Numbered from the stretch's first letter, positions 10,314 to 19,568 are shown. The stretch: 64,000 nt of DNA from Thermincola carboxydiphila (GCA_016841045.1 JAENZX010000004.1:1-64000); one strand, 5' to 3'. The notes: a model not told the origin generated them from the sequence alone. A program made the numbers and translations.

Positions 10314-10341
10314 AAAACAGCACCCCCACGGGTGCTGTTTT
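10314..10341. terminator. Bidirectional terminator between convergent genes
   Basis: A 12-bp perfect stem (10314-10325 with 10330-10341) with loop CCAC. The stem carries AAAA at one end and TTTT at the other, so it can end transcripts of the SLH gene (+) and of the nucleotidyltransferase operon (-). Confidence 0.88.
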
Positions 10342-10351
10342 AGATTTACCG

Positions 10352-12823
10352 CTATTCAGTTTGCAGCTGGTTGATCTTTTGAATATAAAAATCTGCCAGG
10401 CTTTCGGCAAATTCATAAGAAAAGGCTTCCGAAAAAACATTGTAACGTGGTTGTTCTGCATCGGGCAGGACAAGAGCCCAGCCATTATCATGATACACCT
10501 TTATCCCGTCCATCAGCTCAACTTTTTTGTCCTGATTTTCTTCTATTAACCTTCTTATCACTTTCCCCTTCGCTGTCCAGGGACAATCGGTCTCCTTTTT
10601 AATCATGTGAAACTCTGGAATCTCATCAACAATTTGCCCCAGTGAACTTTGCTTTAGAGCCATATATTCAATTATTTTAACAGTAGTCGAAATGGCATCA
10701 TAAATAAGAGTTGACTGGTTAAGCATACCTTGTCCCTTGACAACATCCGGTTTTAAAGTCTCTTTCATCAAGGCTACAGGGGAAGTCTTAGTCCTAATAA
10801 CCTTACCATTTCGTTTTTCAGCCATAATCTCAATTACACCGCTCCCGGTGACCGGTACTGCAACTACCGGTTGTTGAGATGAATCAAGATAAGCAGCAGC
10901 TATAATGGCCTGCAGTAATTCATCTTTAATTATCCTCCCCTGTTCATCGATAATCGAAACAAGTTCCGCATTTTTATCAAGAACTATTCCAAGGTTGGAA
11001 GAAGAATTAACCACTTGGACAGCTGTTAATTCTGCCAAACTTTTGCGGTCTGCGGGCAGTTCTGGGTTTAATCGGCTAGTAGGGATATTTTCAATTGAAC
11101 ATCCCAATAAACTCAAAATACTATTCATAAGCCCTGATACCTTCGGTGTGGCGTATAACACCGTTTTTAGCCGGCTGGCGCTGATTTTTTGAGTGTCAAT
11201 ATTGTTCACCAGGAAACGCATGTAAGCATCTTTAAGCCCCGGAATATAGGACACTGTTCCGATATCTTCTCTTCCACTTCTCTGGAAGTCTTCTCTCTCA
11301 AATAGGTTCTCGATTTTTCTTTCCTTTCCGCGCGAAATCACAGACCCATCACTTTCAAAAAAATTCAGGTTAAGAACATCAGGTTCGTTAGAAGATGCCT
11401 TAATATGAATTCCGCCGTCAGCCTCAAGGGATTTCACCGAATATTTGTGTATAGGTGTAACGACACTTCCTCCGTCAAGAATAGTAATACCTACTGACAT
11501 CAACCCTGCCTGAACTGCTGATTTAATCATCTGGCTACTGGTTTGACCATCACACGTAACAAGTATTTTAGAGCCAGACCCGGCAACGCTGCCATATACC
11601 GCTCCAATTTTGGCAGCACATTCGGGCGTAAGGTTATGATTAACTGTTCCTGATATCCCTTCACTTCCGAATAGGTTTTTACAGGCCTTGGTCCCCCAGA
11701 TTAAATGACTATCCAAAACAGACCCTTTTTCAACCAACTTGCCCGGCCATATTTTGGTATCTGCTTTGACCTTAACATCTTCTTCCAGTATACCCTCATC
11801 ACCTATAACTGCACCTTCAAAAACAGCAGCCCTGTCTTTAACCAGTACTTTGCTGCAAAGCACAGCACCTCTAATCTCAGCCTGCTTTCCGATATACGTT
11901 CCATTCCAGACAACCGACCGCTTTATTGTAGCACCGTTATCAACCCTGCAATTATCTCCCAAGACGGCCTGAGGGCCAATGACGGAGTTTTTGCCTATTA
12001 AGCAGTTATCACCTATTATCACTGGACCTTTAATATCCGCTGTTTCGTCAATCCTGCAGTTCTTACCAATAAATATCTGGCCTTTTTTCATCTCCCCGGG
12101 AATTTTTACTCGGACCTTCCCGTCAATGGCTGCAAATTGTGCTTCCTGATACTGTTTCAGATTGCCTATATCACACCAATAACCATTTAAACTTACCCCA
12201 AACAAAGGCTCTCCATTGTTAAGCAGTAAGGGGAATAGTTCCTGACTAAAGTCAAACTTTTTCCCTTCGGGAATCAAATCGAGTACTTCCGGTTCAAGAA
12301 TATAAATACCAGTGTTAACGGTGTCACTGAACACTTCGCCCCAGCCTGGCTTTTCGAGGAACTGCCGTATCTTACCATCCTCTGCGGTAATAACAACACC
12401 ATACTCAAGAGGAATCTCCACCGGTGTAAGGACTAAAGTTGCTACAGCGCCCTTAGCACGGTGATAGTCAATAGCTTCAGAAAGGTTAAAATCAGTTAAA
12501 GCATCCCCACTTATAACTACAAAAGTGTCTTTTAAAAATGACCCGGAATTTTTGACACTACCGGCTGTGCCTAAGGGAGTTTCTTCAATAAAGTAATTCA
12601 TACTCACCCCAAGCCGGGAACCATCACCAAAATAGCTAATGATTTCCTGCGGCATGTATTGAAGAGTAACTCCAATATCAGTAATACCATGCTCTTTCAG
12701 AAGTTCTACAGTATGTTCCATAACAGGCCGGTTAACCATTGGCACCATCGGTTTGGGCCTGTCACAAGTTAAAGGTCTAAGTCTAGAGCCTTCTCCACCA
12801 GCCATAATTATTGCCTGAACCAT
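10352..12823 (-). CDS. Sugar-1-phosphate nucleotidyltransferase fused to a degenerate phosphomannomutase domain
   Basis: 823 residues. Residues 1-235 are an NTP-transferase domain with [11 protein letters not shown] at 9-19 and PKPMVPM at 24-30. Residues 245-370 form a left-handed beta-helix of hexapeptide repeats. Residues 380-823 follow the phosphohexomutase fold, but every catalytic motif is altered. The phosphoserine loop is KASSNEP (475-481), the metal loop DGDxDR is DKNAEL (616-621), the sugar loop is GQGML (697-701), and the phosphate loop is LPDAEQP (786-792). The first domain probably makes an NDP-sugar (GDP-mannose or a glucose nucleotide) and the mutase domain is likely inactive or regulatory. 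It lies 15 bp downstream of the GT4 gene, in one operon, so supplying the glycosyl donor is plausible. Confidence 0.88.
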   Translation of the reverse strand: MVQAIIMAGGEGSRLRPLTCDRPKPMVPMVNRPVMEHTVELLKEHGITDIGVTLQYMPQEIISYFGDGSRLGVSMNYFIEETPLGTAGSVKNSGSFLKDTFVVISGDALTDFNLSEAIDYHRAKGAVATLVLTPVEIPLEYGVVITAEDGKIRQFLEKPGWGEVFSDTVNTGIYILEPEVLDLIPEGKKFDFSQELFPLLLNNGEPLFGVSLNGYWCDIGNLKQYQEAQFAAIDGKVRVKIPGEMKKGQIFIGKNCRIDETADIKGPVIIGDNCLIGKNSVIGPQAVLGDNCRVDNGATIKRSVVWNGTYIGKQAEIRGAVLCSKVLVKDRAAVFEGAVIGDEGILEEDVKVKADTKIWPGKLVEKGSVLDSHLIWGTKACKNLFGSEGISGTVNHNLTPECAAKIGAVYGSVAGSGSKILVTCDGQTSSQMIKSAVQAGLMSVGITILDGGSVVTPIHKYSVKSLEADGGIHIKASSNEPDVLNLNFFESDGSVISRGKERKIENLFEREDFQRSGREDIGTVSYIPGLKDAYMRFLVNNIDTQKISASRLKTVLYATPKVSGLMNSILSLLGCSIENIPTSRLNPELPADRKSLAELTAVQVVNSSSNLGIVLDKNAELVSIIDEQGRIIKDELLQAIIAAAYLDSSQQPVVAVPVTGSGVIEIMAEKRNGKVIRTKTSPVALMKETLKPDVVKGQGMLNQSTLIYDAISTTVKIIEYMALKQSSLGQIVDEIPEFHMIKKETDCPWTAKGKVIRRLIEENQDKKVELMDGIKVYHDNGWALVLPDAEQPRYNVFSEAFSYEFAESLADFYIQKINQLQTE

Positions 12824-12838
12824 TTTAAATTCACCTCT

Positions 12839-14101
12839 TTAGTGTGCATGTTGGTTAAAGTTATTCTTGCCTAAACTTCTTATTTTTGCGTATAAAGCGG
12901 ATATTGGGTCTGACGCCATCCATGTATCTGTATGCCAGTTTTCCCTTTTCGACTGTTGAATAACTTCTTCATAGAGTAAAAGAGTTTTTCCGGCAATGTT
13001 GAACCAGCTATATTTGTTTTTAGCCTTATCATAGCCGTTAATTTTGAGCCGTTCAGAAAGGTTTGGTTCACCTAAAACAGCCATAATATTATCCGCCAGT
13101 GAGTCTGAAGAATTTACATAACATTTCATTCCATCATTCCTGTGTTCCACTATCTCGCTTAAGCCACCGGTGTCGGAAACGACTACAGGGGTTTGTGCAG
13201 CCATAGCCTCAAGTGCAACGATGCCAAAGGGTTCATAAAGGCTGGGGAATACGGCAACACTGCTCTGCGCGTAAAATCTGTTTTTCGTCCTGTCATCAAT
13301 ATATCCAGCGAAATAAAAACGATGTTCCAACCTACGCTCACGAACCATAGCCCTAAGATGTTCTTCATAAGGACCTGTTCCTGCCACTATAAACCTGGCC
13401 TCAGGGAAATTTCCAAGAATCTTGGGTGCGGCGTCAATCAAGACCTGCACACCCTTCTCTCTTACAAGCCTGCCGATAAAGAAAATATATTTTTCGTTAT
13501 TTGGTGAGGGGGTAACCTTCTTTGTTGAAAATTCATCCATGCTGACACCATTGGGAATAACTGTAAGTTTATCGGCCGGGAGCCGGAAAAAGCCTTTAAG
13601 TTCTTGTTCCATGTAAGAACTGCAAACAATAACCCTCCAGGCTTCATAAGTAAGCCACCACTCAACATCACTTATATATCTCTGGTCATTATTATGAAGT
13701 CCATGGTTCCTTCCATACTCTGTGGCATGAACTGTTGCAACGAGAGGCAGTCTGAAAGAATGTTTCAACGCTCTACCAGCATATGCCACCAGCCAGTCGT
13801 GTGCGTGTATCATGTCAACTCCCTTGAGCGAATTGATAAGTGTAACTGAGTACTCAAGTAAGCTGAAGTTAAGGTGTAAAATCCATGTCCTAAAATCCGG
13901 TGCAGAAAGACTATACGGATTAACTCTATGTACTTTGACTCCTTCATTCTCCTCATAGGGAACCGCATCTTGTCCTCCAACAGTTATTACGTGAACCTCG
14001 GCCCCATGTTTAGCCAGCGCTTTAGAAAGATAATATACGTGCTGAGCTAACCCACCTACAGTCTGAGGAGGATATTCCCATGACAACATTAAAATTTTCA
14101 A
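12839..14101 (-). CDS. GT4 family glycosyltransferase, probable alpha-glucan (glycogen) synthase
   Basis: 420 residues with a GT-B fold. The N-terminal donor/acceptor loop is SWEYPPQTVGGLAQHV at residues 7-22. VIPNGVSMDEF near 180 and the nucleotide-sugar motif YEPFGIVALEAMA near 290 (the E-x7-E signature region) mark the GT4 family. GT4 enzymes with this N-terminus, next to GH57 branching enzymes, make alpha-1,4-glucan from ADP- or UDP-glucose. Sucrose- or mannosyl-transferase activity cannot be excluded from sequence. It is the first gene of a two-gene operon with the NDP-sugar synthase. No signal peptide. Confidence 0.85.
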   Translation of the reverse strand: MKILMLSWEYPPQTVGGLAQHVYYLSKALAKHGAEVHVITVGGQDAVPYEENEGVKVHRVNPYSLSAPDFRTWILHLNFSLLEYSVTLINSLKGVDMIHAHDWLVAYAGRALKHSFRLPLVATVHATEYGRNHGLHNNDQRYISDVEWWLTYEAWRVIVCSSYMEQELKGFFRLPADKLTVIPNGVSMDEFSTKKVTPSPNNEKYIFFIGRLVREKGVQVLIDAAPKILGNFPEARFIVAGTGPYEEHLRAMVRERRLEHRFYFAGYIDDRTKNRFYAQSSVAVFPSLYEPFGIVALEAMAAQTPVVVSDTGGLSEIVEHRNDGMKCYVNSSDSLADNIMAVLGEPNLSERLKINGYDKAKNKYSWFNIAGKTLLLYEEVIQQSKRENWHTDTWMASDPISALYAKIRSLGKNNFNQHAH

Positions 14102-14202
14102 ATTTTTCCCTCCTTAAAATCTCTCCCGCTTATTTTTCCTAGGTTACTGCCCGTTTATTCCCTAATTACCAAGGAACTGATGTATCTTTGATCAAACAAT
14201 AA

Positions 14203-14229
14203 AAGAAGGCCAGACAAATAGGCCTTCTT
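14203..14229 (-). terminator. Intrinsic terminator of the CBM25 gene
   Basis: A 9-bp perfect stem AAGAAGGCC/GGCCTTCTT (14203-14211 with 14221-14229) is followed on the minus strand by TTTATTGTTTG. Confidence 0.82.
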
Positions 14230-14251
14230 AATCAACCTTTACTTTTCTTTT

Positions 14252-14611
14252 TTACATTTTGCCGTTATGGATTTCATAACTCCAGTTATGGCCATTGTTG
14301 TTATCCCAGTTGTTGGCACTATCCTTGAAGCAGAAGTTTAGCCTGCTTGGGTCATCAACTTCAAACGTCTGCTCCCATCCGCGACCGGTGCGAAGCATTT
14401 TGACATCTCGTACATTATGCCAGTTTTCGTGTCGACCATATCCAACATGCAAGTATAATTCAGTTGCACCTGAGTGAAAAAGGAGCCCGTCATATACAAT
14501 GTTAATATGCTCACCCAAAGTAATGGGAGTCGGGTAAACATTTACTCCTCCGACAAGTTCGTGTCCACTAGGATCACTATGGCTGACATTATCATAGTCA
14601 AGTCTATCCAT
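14252..14611 (-). CDS. Stand-alone CBM25 starch/glycogen-binding protein
   Basis: 119 residues made almost wholly of one CBM25-like beta-sandwich. It has IVYDGLLFHSGATELYLHVGYG, where family members bind glucan through aromatic residues, and the C-terminal signature FCFKDSANNWDNNNGHNWSY. No signal peptide and no catalytic domain are present, so it is probably a cytoplasmic polymer-coating or scaffold protein. A paralogue lies at 28549-28884 with the same closing motif. The Shine-Dalgarno GAGGAAGAG precedes ATG 14611. It is a monocistronic unit bracketed by terminators, upstream of the GT4 operon on the same strand. Confidence 0.85.
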   Translation of the reverse strand: MDRLDYDNVSHSDPSGHELVGGVNVYPTPITLGEHINIVYDGLLFHSGATELYLHVGYGRHENWHNVRDVKMLRTGRGWEQTFEVDDPSRLNFCFKDSANNWDNNNGHNWSYEIHNGKM

Positions 14612-14749
14612 ATCTCTTCCTCCTTAATCTAGTTCGTTCCATTAAAAGCAAGCGGTTCCCATTAATTATTATTTATTTAAGGGTATTTTTTTATTTGTGG
14701 TAAATAATTCACGTAATAAATTACATGTAATCAGCCTGAAATAATTAGC

Positions 14750-14790
14750 CCAAATAACAAATGGACTAACTCTAATTTGAGTCAGCCCAT
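14750..14790 (-). terminator. Intrinsic terminator of the lipoprotein gene
   Basis: An 11-bp stem with G-U pairs (14762-14772 with 14779-14789) is followed on the minus strand by TTTGTTATTTG, 12 bp after the stop codon. Confidence 0.75.
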
Positions 14791-14801
14791 TGAATTGGAA
14801 T

Positions 14802-15734
14802 TTAGTTTTGGGAAAGTTTTACTATTGATCTGACTATGGCATCTATCGAATTCATATTAAACTTCGAATCGATTCGGAAACCTCCAACAAGAAGCCGGTC
14901 AATAGCTTTCTGTGCTCTGGTAATTGTTGCATTGATAGAACTCTGAGCACTGAGGTTTTTAGCATTGGCTTCAATCACCATTAAATTATTACCTGCCTTT
15001 TCACATCCTTTATAGAGAATGAGTCCAAGAAGTTTGTCATATTCTTCAATAACTACTGCACTATGATACAATTGACTCAGCGTTTCTGACTGAAGGTACA
15101 GATTTCTGTAAATGTTGTAAGCCTCAACTTTTTTCCCGGTAAGGTATAGTCCCCACGCATAATTTTCTATCATATCTTTTGTCTTGGTTGGAAAACTATA
15201 AAGCTCTGAGGCCAGTTTAAAACCTTCTCCGGTTTCTCCGACTGCCAACAGCACTTGTGACAAAGCCAGTTTTTTGAATGGGTCAGAAGTATTAATTCTC
15301 CAATGCTCTCTGGCTGTTCGTATGTACAATTCTTTTTCTTTTTCATTTAATCCGTTGATAGTATTTTTATAGTCATATGCTTCGACTAATGTTTCTAACA
15401 GTTTTTCTTTCACCGTAATTAAACTGGGAACTGAAGATTTATTTTTTTGTATTGTTAATTCAGCCTCGGTAAAAGCAGCGTATGCGGACTCACCTACTGA
15501 TATCGCCTTATCCCACTCACCCAAGTTTACTTTTTCAACCATCTGATCAACCAATACATCAGTGTTAGCAATGATTTTCTCAGGTGGGTCACCTACCTGT
15601 TCTTGATTATTAACAGCATTCAATGATGTATCTTTATCTTTTTGAAACCATTTAATTGAGTCTATCGGCGAACAACCTGAAATAATCATGATGCCCAATA
15701 TCATAATAAAAATCAAGAATAACTTTTTCTTCAT
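14802..15734 (-). CDS. Lipoprotein with helical (TPR-like) body, under a c-di-GMP riboswitch
   Basis: 310 residues. A lipobox (IISGC, Cys21) after a hydrophobic leader marks it as membrane-anchored on the outside. The rest is helical, with repeat-like segments such as DKAISVGESAYAAFTEAEL and AWGLYLTGKKVEAYNIYRNLY, typical of TPR or TPR-like folds, probably for protein contacts. I recognise no enzymatic motif. GGGAGGG sits 9-15 bp before ATG 15734. The 5' leader (15860-16085) carries a c-di-GMP-I aptamer and a terminator, so expression should follow the biofilm/motility second messenger. Surface attachment or pilus assembly would fit but is inference. Confidence 0.8.
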   Translation of the reverse strand: MKKKLFLIFIMILGIMIISGCSPIDSIKWFQKDKDTSLNAVNNQEQVGDPPEKIIANTDVLVDQMVEKVNLGEWDKAISVGESAYAAFTEAELTIQKNKSSVPSLITVKEKLLETLVEAYDYKNTINGLNEKEKELYIRTAREHWRINTSDPFKKLALSQVLLAVGETGEGFKLASELYSFPTKTKDMIENYAWGLYLTGKKVEAYNIYRNLYLQSETLSQLYHSAVVIEEYDKLLGLILYKGCEKAGNNLMVIEANAKNLSAQSSINATITRAQKAIDRLLVGGFRIDSKFNMNSIDAIVRSIVKLSQN

Positions 15735-15859
15735 CCTATATTCCCTCCCTCAGGGTTAATTACAAAATATTTAATATAAATTTTGAATTTGATAACACCA
15801 ATATAAAATTTTAAAGCGATTTTATCTAAGATGTTTCACCTCCATAATAACTCCAACCG

Positions 15860-15905
15860 AAAAAACCAGCCCGACTTCGACAAATAGCCGAAGACAGGCT
15901 GGTTT
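15860..15905 (-). terminator. Riboswitch expression platform terminator
   Basis: A 9-bp outer stem AAACCAGCC/GGCTGGTTT (15863-15871 with 15897-15905) and an inner CTTCG/CGAAG stem are followed by six T on the minus strand. It lies between the c-di-GMP aptamer and the lipoprotein start. Confidence 0.88.
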
Positions 15906-15921
15906 GAATAGCACCTGGCTA

Positions 15922-16085
15922 AACTTCGGCAACCCGGCTATCTTTAGTGGGGAGTGGGGAGTGAGTAGTGAGTAGCTTTTGGCTGAAATCTTATGCCCAA
16001 ACACTACCCACTAACCACTACCCACTAATCACTATTAAGACCCGTGGCTTTGCGTCCCTGCCTTTCGACAGGTTTGCCTTTTCGG
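15922..16085 (-). promoter_or_regulatory. c-di-GMP-I (GEMM-I) riboswitch with an extended P3 arm
   Basis: Read on the minus strand, it has the conserved GEMM blocks in order: GGCAAACC, a hairpin CCTGTC-GAAA-GGCAGG with a GNRA tetraloop, GACGCAAAGCC, GGGTCTTA, and after a long arm AAGATAGCCGGGTTGCC. P1 closes with GGCAA (16078-16074) and TTGCC (15932-15928). The P3 arm is normally short but here holds an extra 90 nt of facing repeats (15945-16034). A strong terminator follows, so control is at transcription elongation. The controlled gene is the lipoprotein at 14802-15734. Confidence 0.92.
15945..16034. repeat. Facing-arm AGTGGGG repeat element inside the riboswitch
   Basis: Left arm 15945-15975 is made of TAGTGGGGAGTG-type units; right arm 16002-16034 is made of CACTACCCACTA-type units. 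The reverse complement of one arm matches the other at 24 of 31 positions by eye, so the RNA can fold into one long hairpin continuing P3. Related arrays occur at 28446-28473, 28961-28993 and 48691-48793. Confidence 0.8.
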
Positions 16086-16389
16086 TTATTTTTAAATATG
16101 ATTTCTATGTAAACTCTTTTATATTATATCGTAAATCTTTTTTATTTTCACTATTAATATTCAAATTTTTAGTATTCAATTTTCAAATTTTTTTCAAATT
16201 TATTTCTAAAATTTTTTAATCCAATTATTATATCTTTTTTCGATCTCATCTTATTTAAGAACCATTATTAATAAACCAATAAACAGGAGCTGCATCTTGT
16301 ACTGAAGCCCCTTTAAGGTTAGGAATTGAAGAAGCAAAGCAGTTATGGTAAACTTAAATAAGTTACAACAACAGTTTAGGGAGAAAATT

Positions 16390-17979
16390 ATGAAGCGAAA
16401 AAAGCTGCTAATTTTAGTCGTAACTATAATATTATTATTAACTTTTGCTGCCACAGCAATATTTGCGGACGGTGACGAACCACAGGCCGTTGATTTAGAT
16501 ACCAACGGTGATGGAGCTATAGATTACCGAATAAGTTTCCGCGGCCCGGGTTCCGTAAAATGGAGCCTTGACAGACAGGAAAAAGAATACAAGTTCATGT
16601 CAGAAACCATTTATACTTACCAACTTAAAGAAGATGACGAAAAGGTCGGAACCCTAAGTCTTACCTTGCGTCAGATTGAAGAAAAGGACGTAATTTATTA
16701 CCTTAAGTATGAATATGATAAACCTGTCTCAGACCTAAGAGCGGTTATTACGTCAATAAATGAATCTGCCCGCACAGGTCGTAATGGAGCAACAAAGATC
16801 AAGGGTCACCTAATCAAATACGGCTCAGTAGTAACTAACCAGAATTCATCATGGGGCACTTTTGATCTTTCATATACCCATGGTGAAAATCTTCCTTTGA
16901 ATGCAGTATTTCTTGACAGTCCTACACATCACCTAAGACTTGGACTGGTTGATGTATTCAAACCCTTAAAAAATCAAGTTCGCCAAGAACATATTGAAAA
17001 GTCCCTGCCTATTGAAGTTTCTAGAGTAGAAACAGATCTTAACTACACTATTATTTTCCCAAGGGAACCCGGTTACTTTGTTGAAAACTGGGGGATTCTC
17101 GGAAGCTCTCCCCTAATTGACTGGACAGACCAGTTAGCTGTAAATGCTGCGAAAACGGGCGATCTTGTACGTTACCGTAAACTATCAACTGACGGGATAT
17201 ACTATCTGACGCCATGGAATTACTACCCCAGTGAGAAGGATGCCTTCTGGTTAAACCCCGCTTCAACATACCACGTAGCCGGTATGTTCTCACGATATGA
17301 TTCAGGCAGCTATTTCAGAGATATCGCTATCGTTTCAATGTACAGCGCAATAGAAACCCAGACAAAGGATCACTATTGGGTATCAACCCCCCGTTCAGAC
17401 TGGCTGTATCAGGATTATGGCATACCTTCCGGTTTTTATGATACCCGGTTTAATACAGATGTTGCAACATACCTTTTGGATATGTATGAAAAAACTGGTG
17501 AAAAGCTTGCTTTGGAAGCTGCCGAAAACTACGCTACCTGGCTTAGAAGCTATGTCAAAGATCAGGGAATACCTACTTCAGGTGGGGGCATGTTGGTTCC
17601 TGATTACTTCAAAAAGGGTTATAAACACAAAAAGACCAACGTATCCCTGAATCACCTCGTAGCAGAAATGAACTTCCTTTACAAGCTTTATTTAACAAAT
17701 AATGATTTTGCAAACTTTAAAATTGCCGAACTCATCCGCCGTGGAGTCAGAGACACGGGCAGAAACTGGATAAGAGATGACGGCAACCTGCATTATGCTT
17801 ATCTGGGTGATGGCAAATACGGTATGCAGGACTATCCGTTACTGACTCTCAATGATCTGCGTCTTGGTCAGGAACTTATAATGAAAACCGGCAAGGACGG
17901 TAAGCCTGATGCTGTATTCGAAATGCTGATTAAAGCTAAGGAAAACTACTTGATTAAGAATAACAAGCCAATAAGATAA
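16390..17979 (+). CDS. Exported protein of unknown function with a Ca-binding-like loop
   Basis: 529 residues from ATG 16390, chosen because AGGGAG lies 6 nt upstream; an in-frame ATG at 16345 has no such site. A signal peptide (MKRKKLLILVVTIILLLTF, cleavage near IFA-DG) is followed by DTNGDGAID, which resembles a dockerin or EF-hand calcium loop. The middle part is beta-rich. The C-terminal half (YDTRFNTDVATYLLDMYEKTG onwards) looks like an alpha/alpha-toroid, the fold shared by several polysaccharide lyases, epimerases and glycosidases. I cannot name the family. It is divergent from the c-di-GMP-controlled lipoprotein and has its own terminator. An envelope polysaccharide role is conjecture. 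Confidence 0.8.
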   Translation: MKRKKLLILVVTIILLLTFAATAIFADGDEPQAVDLDTNGDGAIDYRISFRGPGSVKWSLDRQEKEYKFMSETIYTYQLKEDDEKVGTLSLTLRQIEEKDVIYYLKYEYDKPVSDLRAVITSINESARTGRNGATKIKGHLIKYGSVVTNQNSSWGTFDLSYTHGENLPLNAVFLDSPTHHLRLGLVDVFKPLKNQVRQEHIEKSLPIEVSRVETDLNYTIIFPREPGYFVENWGILGSSPLIDWTDQLAVNAAKTGDLVRYRKLSTDGIYYLTPWNYYPSEKDAFWLNPASTYHVAGMFSRYDSGSYFRDIAIVSMYSAIETQTKDHYWVSTPRSDWLYQDYGIPSGFYDTRFNTDVATYLLDMYEKTGEKLALEAAENYATWLRSYVKDQGIPTSGGGMLVPDYFKKGYKHKKTNVSLNHLVAEMNFLYKLYLTNNDFANFKIAELIRRGVRDTGRNWIRDDGNLHYAYLGDGKYGMQDYPLLTLNDLRLGQELIMKTGKDGKPDAVFEMLIKAKENYLIKNNKPIR

Positions 17980-17988
17980 ATTAACAGC

Positions 17989-18038
17989 ATACAGCAGGCT
18001 TGCTGATGTTCCTAACAGTAAGCCTGCTGTATTTTTTT
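17989..18038 (+). terminator. Intrinsic terminator after the exported protein
   Basis: A 13-bp perfect stem (17989-18001 with 18020-18032) is followed by seven T. Confidence 0.92.
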
Positions 18039-18052
18039 GAGAGGTGTTTTTC

Positions 18053-18628
18053 ATGAAAATATCGCGGCGTAAATTTATAGAGATTGCCGGGTTTGGCGTT
18101 TTTTTCTCCCTAATGGCCCCTGGAGCCTTAAAACAAGCTGAGAGCACCCCTTTAAGGCCTCCTGGCTCACTTCACGAGAAAGATTTCGTACGGAAATGTA
18201 TTAGATGCTTTAGATGCGGTCAGGTATGCCCGACCAGAGCAATTCAGTTTGGGGAGTGGCAGGATGGTTCCTTAGCGGAAACCCCAATTTTAGCAGACTT
18301 GCAGACTAATCCTTGCAACCTCTGTATGGAATGCACCAATATCTGTCCCTCCGGGGCTATTAGAAGTCTGGAGCCGACAATTTCTGATGTCAGAAACTAT
18401 GTAAAAATTGGTGTAGCACAAATTAAAGAATGGGAATGTGTGCTCATAAATGGTAGGCGACGAATCTGCGGCTTCTGTCTCAGAGCTTGTCCGCTTATGG
18501 GAGAAGCTATATATATAAATGAGCAAGGATGGCCGGAAATCTCCTCTAAGTCCTGTGTTGGGTGCGGTCTTTGCGCCCAAGTCTGCCCCCCTAAAGCTAT
18601 CGACATCCGGGGGATATCCTATGAATAG
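18053..18628 (+). CDS. NapG/MauM-type ferredoxin, Tat-exported
   Basis: 191 residues from ATG 18053, with GAGAGG about 8 nt upstream. The N-terminus SRRKFIEIAGFGVFF is a twin-arginine signal. Four 4Fe-4S cysteine groups are visible: CIRCFRCGQVCP, CNLCMECTNICP, CGFCLRACP and CVGCGLCAQVCP. NapG proteins pass electrons from quinol-linked NapH to periplasmic or extracytoplasmic reductases. No napA or other catalytic subunit is present here, so the acceptor is unknown. It overlaps the next gene by 8 nt. TatA-type genes lie at 62548-63275. Confidence 0.88.
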   Translation: MKISRRKFIEIAGFGVFFSLMAPGALKQAESTPLRPPGSLHEKDFVRKCIRCFRCGQVCPTRAIQFGEWQDGSLAETPILADLQTNPCNLCMECTNICPSGAIRSLEPTISDVRNYVKIGVAQIKEWECVLINGRRRICGFCLRACPLMGEAIYINEQGWPEISSKSCVGCGLCAQVCPPKAIDIRGISYE

Positions 18629-19568
18629 AAATACGCCAAGGATTATGGTGCAAGTAGTCTCCATACTTTTCCTAGTACTACTTCCGGCTATGGAGAGCTA
18701 CCGAATATTACTGTTTTACCTGCCTCCCGGTCAAACAGGACTGTTAGCTGAGAATTCTGCATATCTTTCATTTAATTTTCCTGATTATTTAAACGGGGGT
18801 TATATATCCTGGCTTGTTAAATTTCTGGACTATGCTGCAGGTATTTTTTCACTAGATACGCAATTGGTTCAGGACTTTCTTTCGTATTTCGGTGGCACAT
18901 ACTGGTCCGTCACTCTGGCCGGCATAACAATTGTTGATCCTCTGGCTTTTCTACAGACGTTACCATTTACGCAACCTTTACCTGCTAAATTTATTCTTGC
19001 TGCAGGTATTCCGGTTGCTTTGGCAGCAATTCTGGGAAGATTCTTTTGCGCCTGGATCTGTCCGGTAAATTCAATATTTCAGTTTAGCAGATTGGTTTTT
19101 ACTAAAATCGGCTCAACACCCAATAAAAAATTGGTCTCAGGTGATCATATTCGCCCCACTTTACTGGTTGTCGGAATAATTGCTCCTCTGGCAGGTGTTG
19201 CGATTTTCCCGTTCATTTTACCTTACCTTTCATTAGGAAGGTTTTTGTACAGCCTTTCCATTGGAGATTTTTTGTGGAGCGCCCTCGTCTTTATCATAAC
19301 CCTGGTAATAATTGATACATTTATACAAAGAGGGTTTTGGTGTAACTTCATCTGCCCGACCGGACTTCTGCTGGCCTTGTTAGGTAAAAGAAGGTTGATT
19401 AATATAAAGTATAATAAAGACGTGTGTTTAGGTAATTGTTCTTTATGCGTAAAGGCCTGCCCCTGGAACGCAGACCCCAAAGAACAGTATTCAACAAACT
19501 GTACCAACTGTATGAGATGTATTGATAAATGTCCTGTCGGTGCCCTTTCCTATAAAACTAAATTGTAA
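18621..19568 (+). CDS. NapH-type membrane ferredoxin
   Basis: 315 residues from ATG 18621 (GGGGGAT upstream); an upstream in-frame start at 18519 would run through napG and is not credible. Several transmembrane helices carry the paired CxxxCP motifs CAWICPVNS and CNFICPTG. The C-terminus has two 4Fe-4S sites: CLGNCSLCVKACP and CTNCMRCIDKCP. NapH-like proteins oxidise menaquinol and feed a NapG partner, here translated with an 8-nt overlap. Lack of a terminal reductase in the window leaves its acceptor open. Confidence 0.88.
   Translation: MNRNTPRIMVQVVSILFLVLLPAMESYRILLFYLPPGQTGLLAENSAYLSFNFPDYLNGGYISWLVKFLDYAAGIFSLDTQLVQDFLSYFGGTYWSVTLAGITIVDPLAFLQTLPFTQPLPAKFILAAGIPVALAAILGRFFCAWICPVNSIFQFSRLVFTKIGSTPNKKLVSGDHIRPTLLVVGIIAPLAGVAIFPFILPYLSLGRFLYSLSIGDFLWSALVFIITLVIIDTFIQRGFWCNFICPTGLLLALLGKRRLINIKYNKDVCLGNCSLCVKACPWNADPKEQYSTNCTNCMRCIDKCPVGALSYKTKL

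Noticed and set aside
15945-16034. Short spaced repeats as a possible CRISPR array
   Set aside because: The units are about 8-10 nt with no regular spacers, and no cas genes are present.
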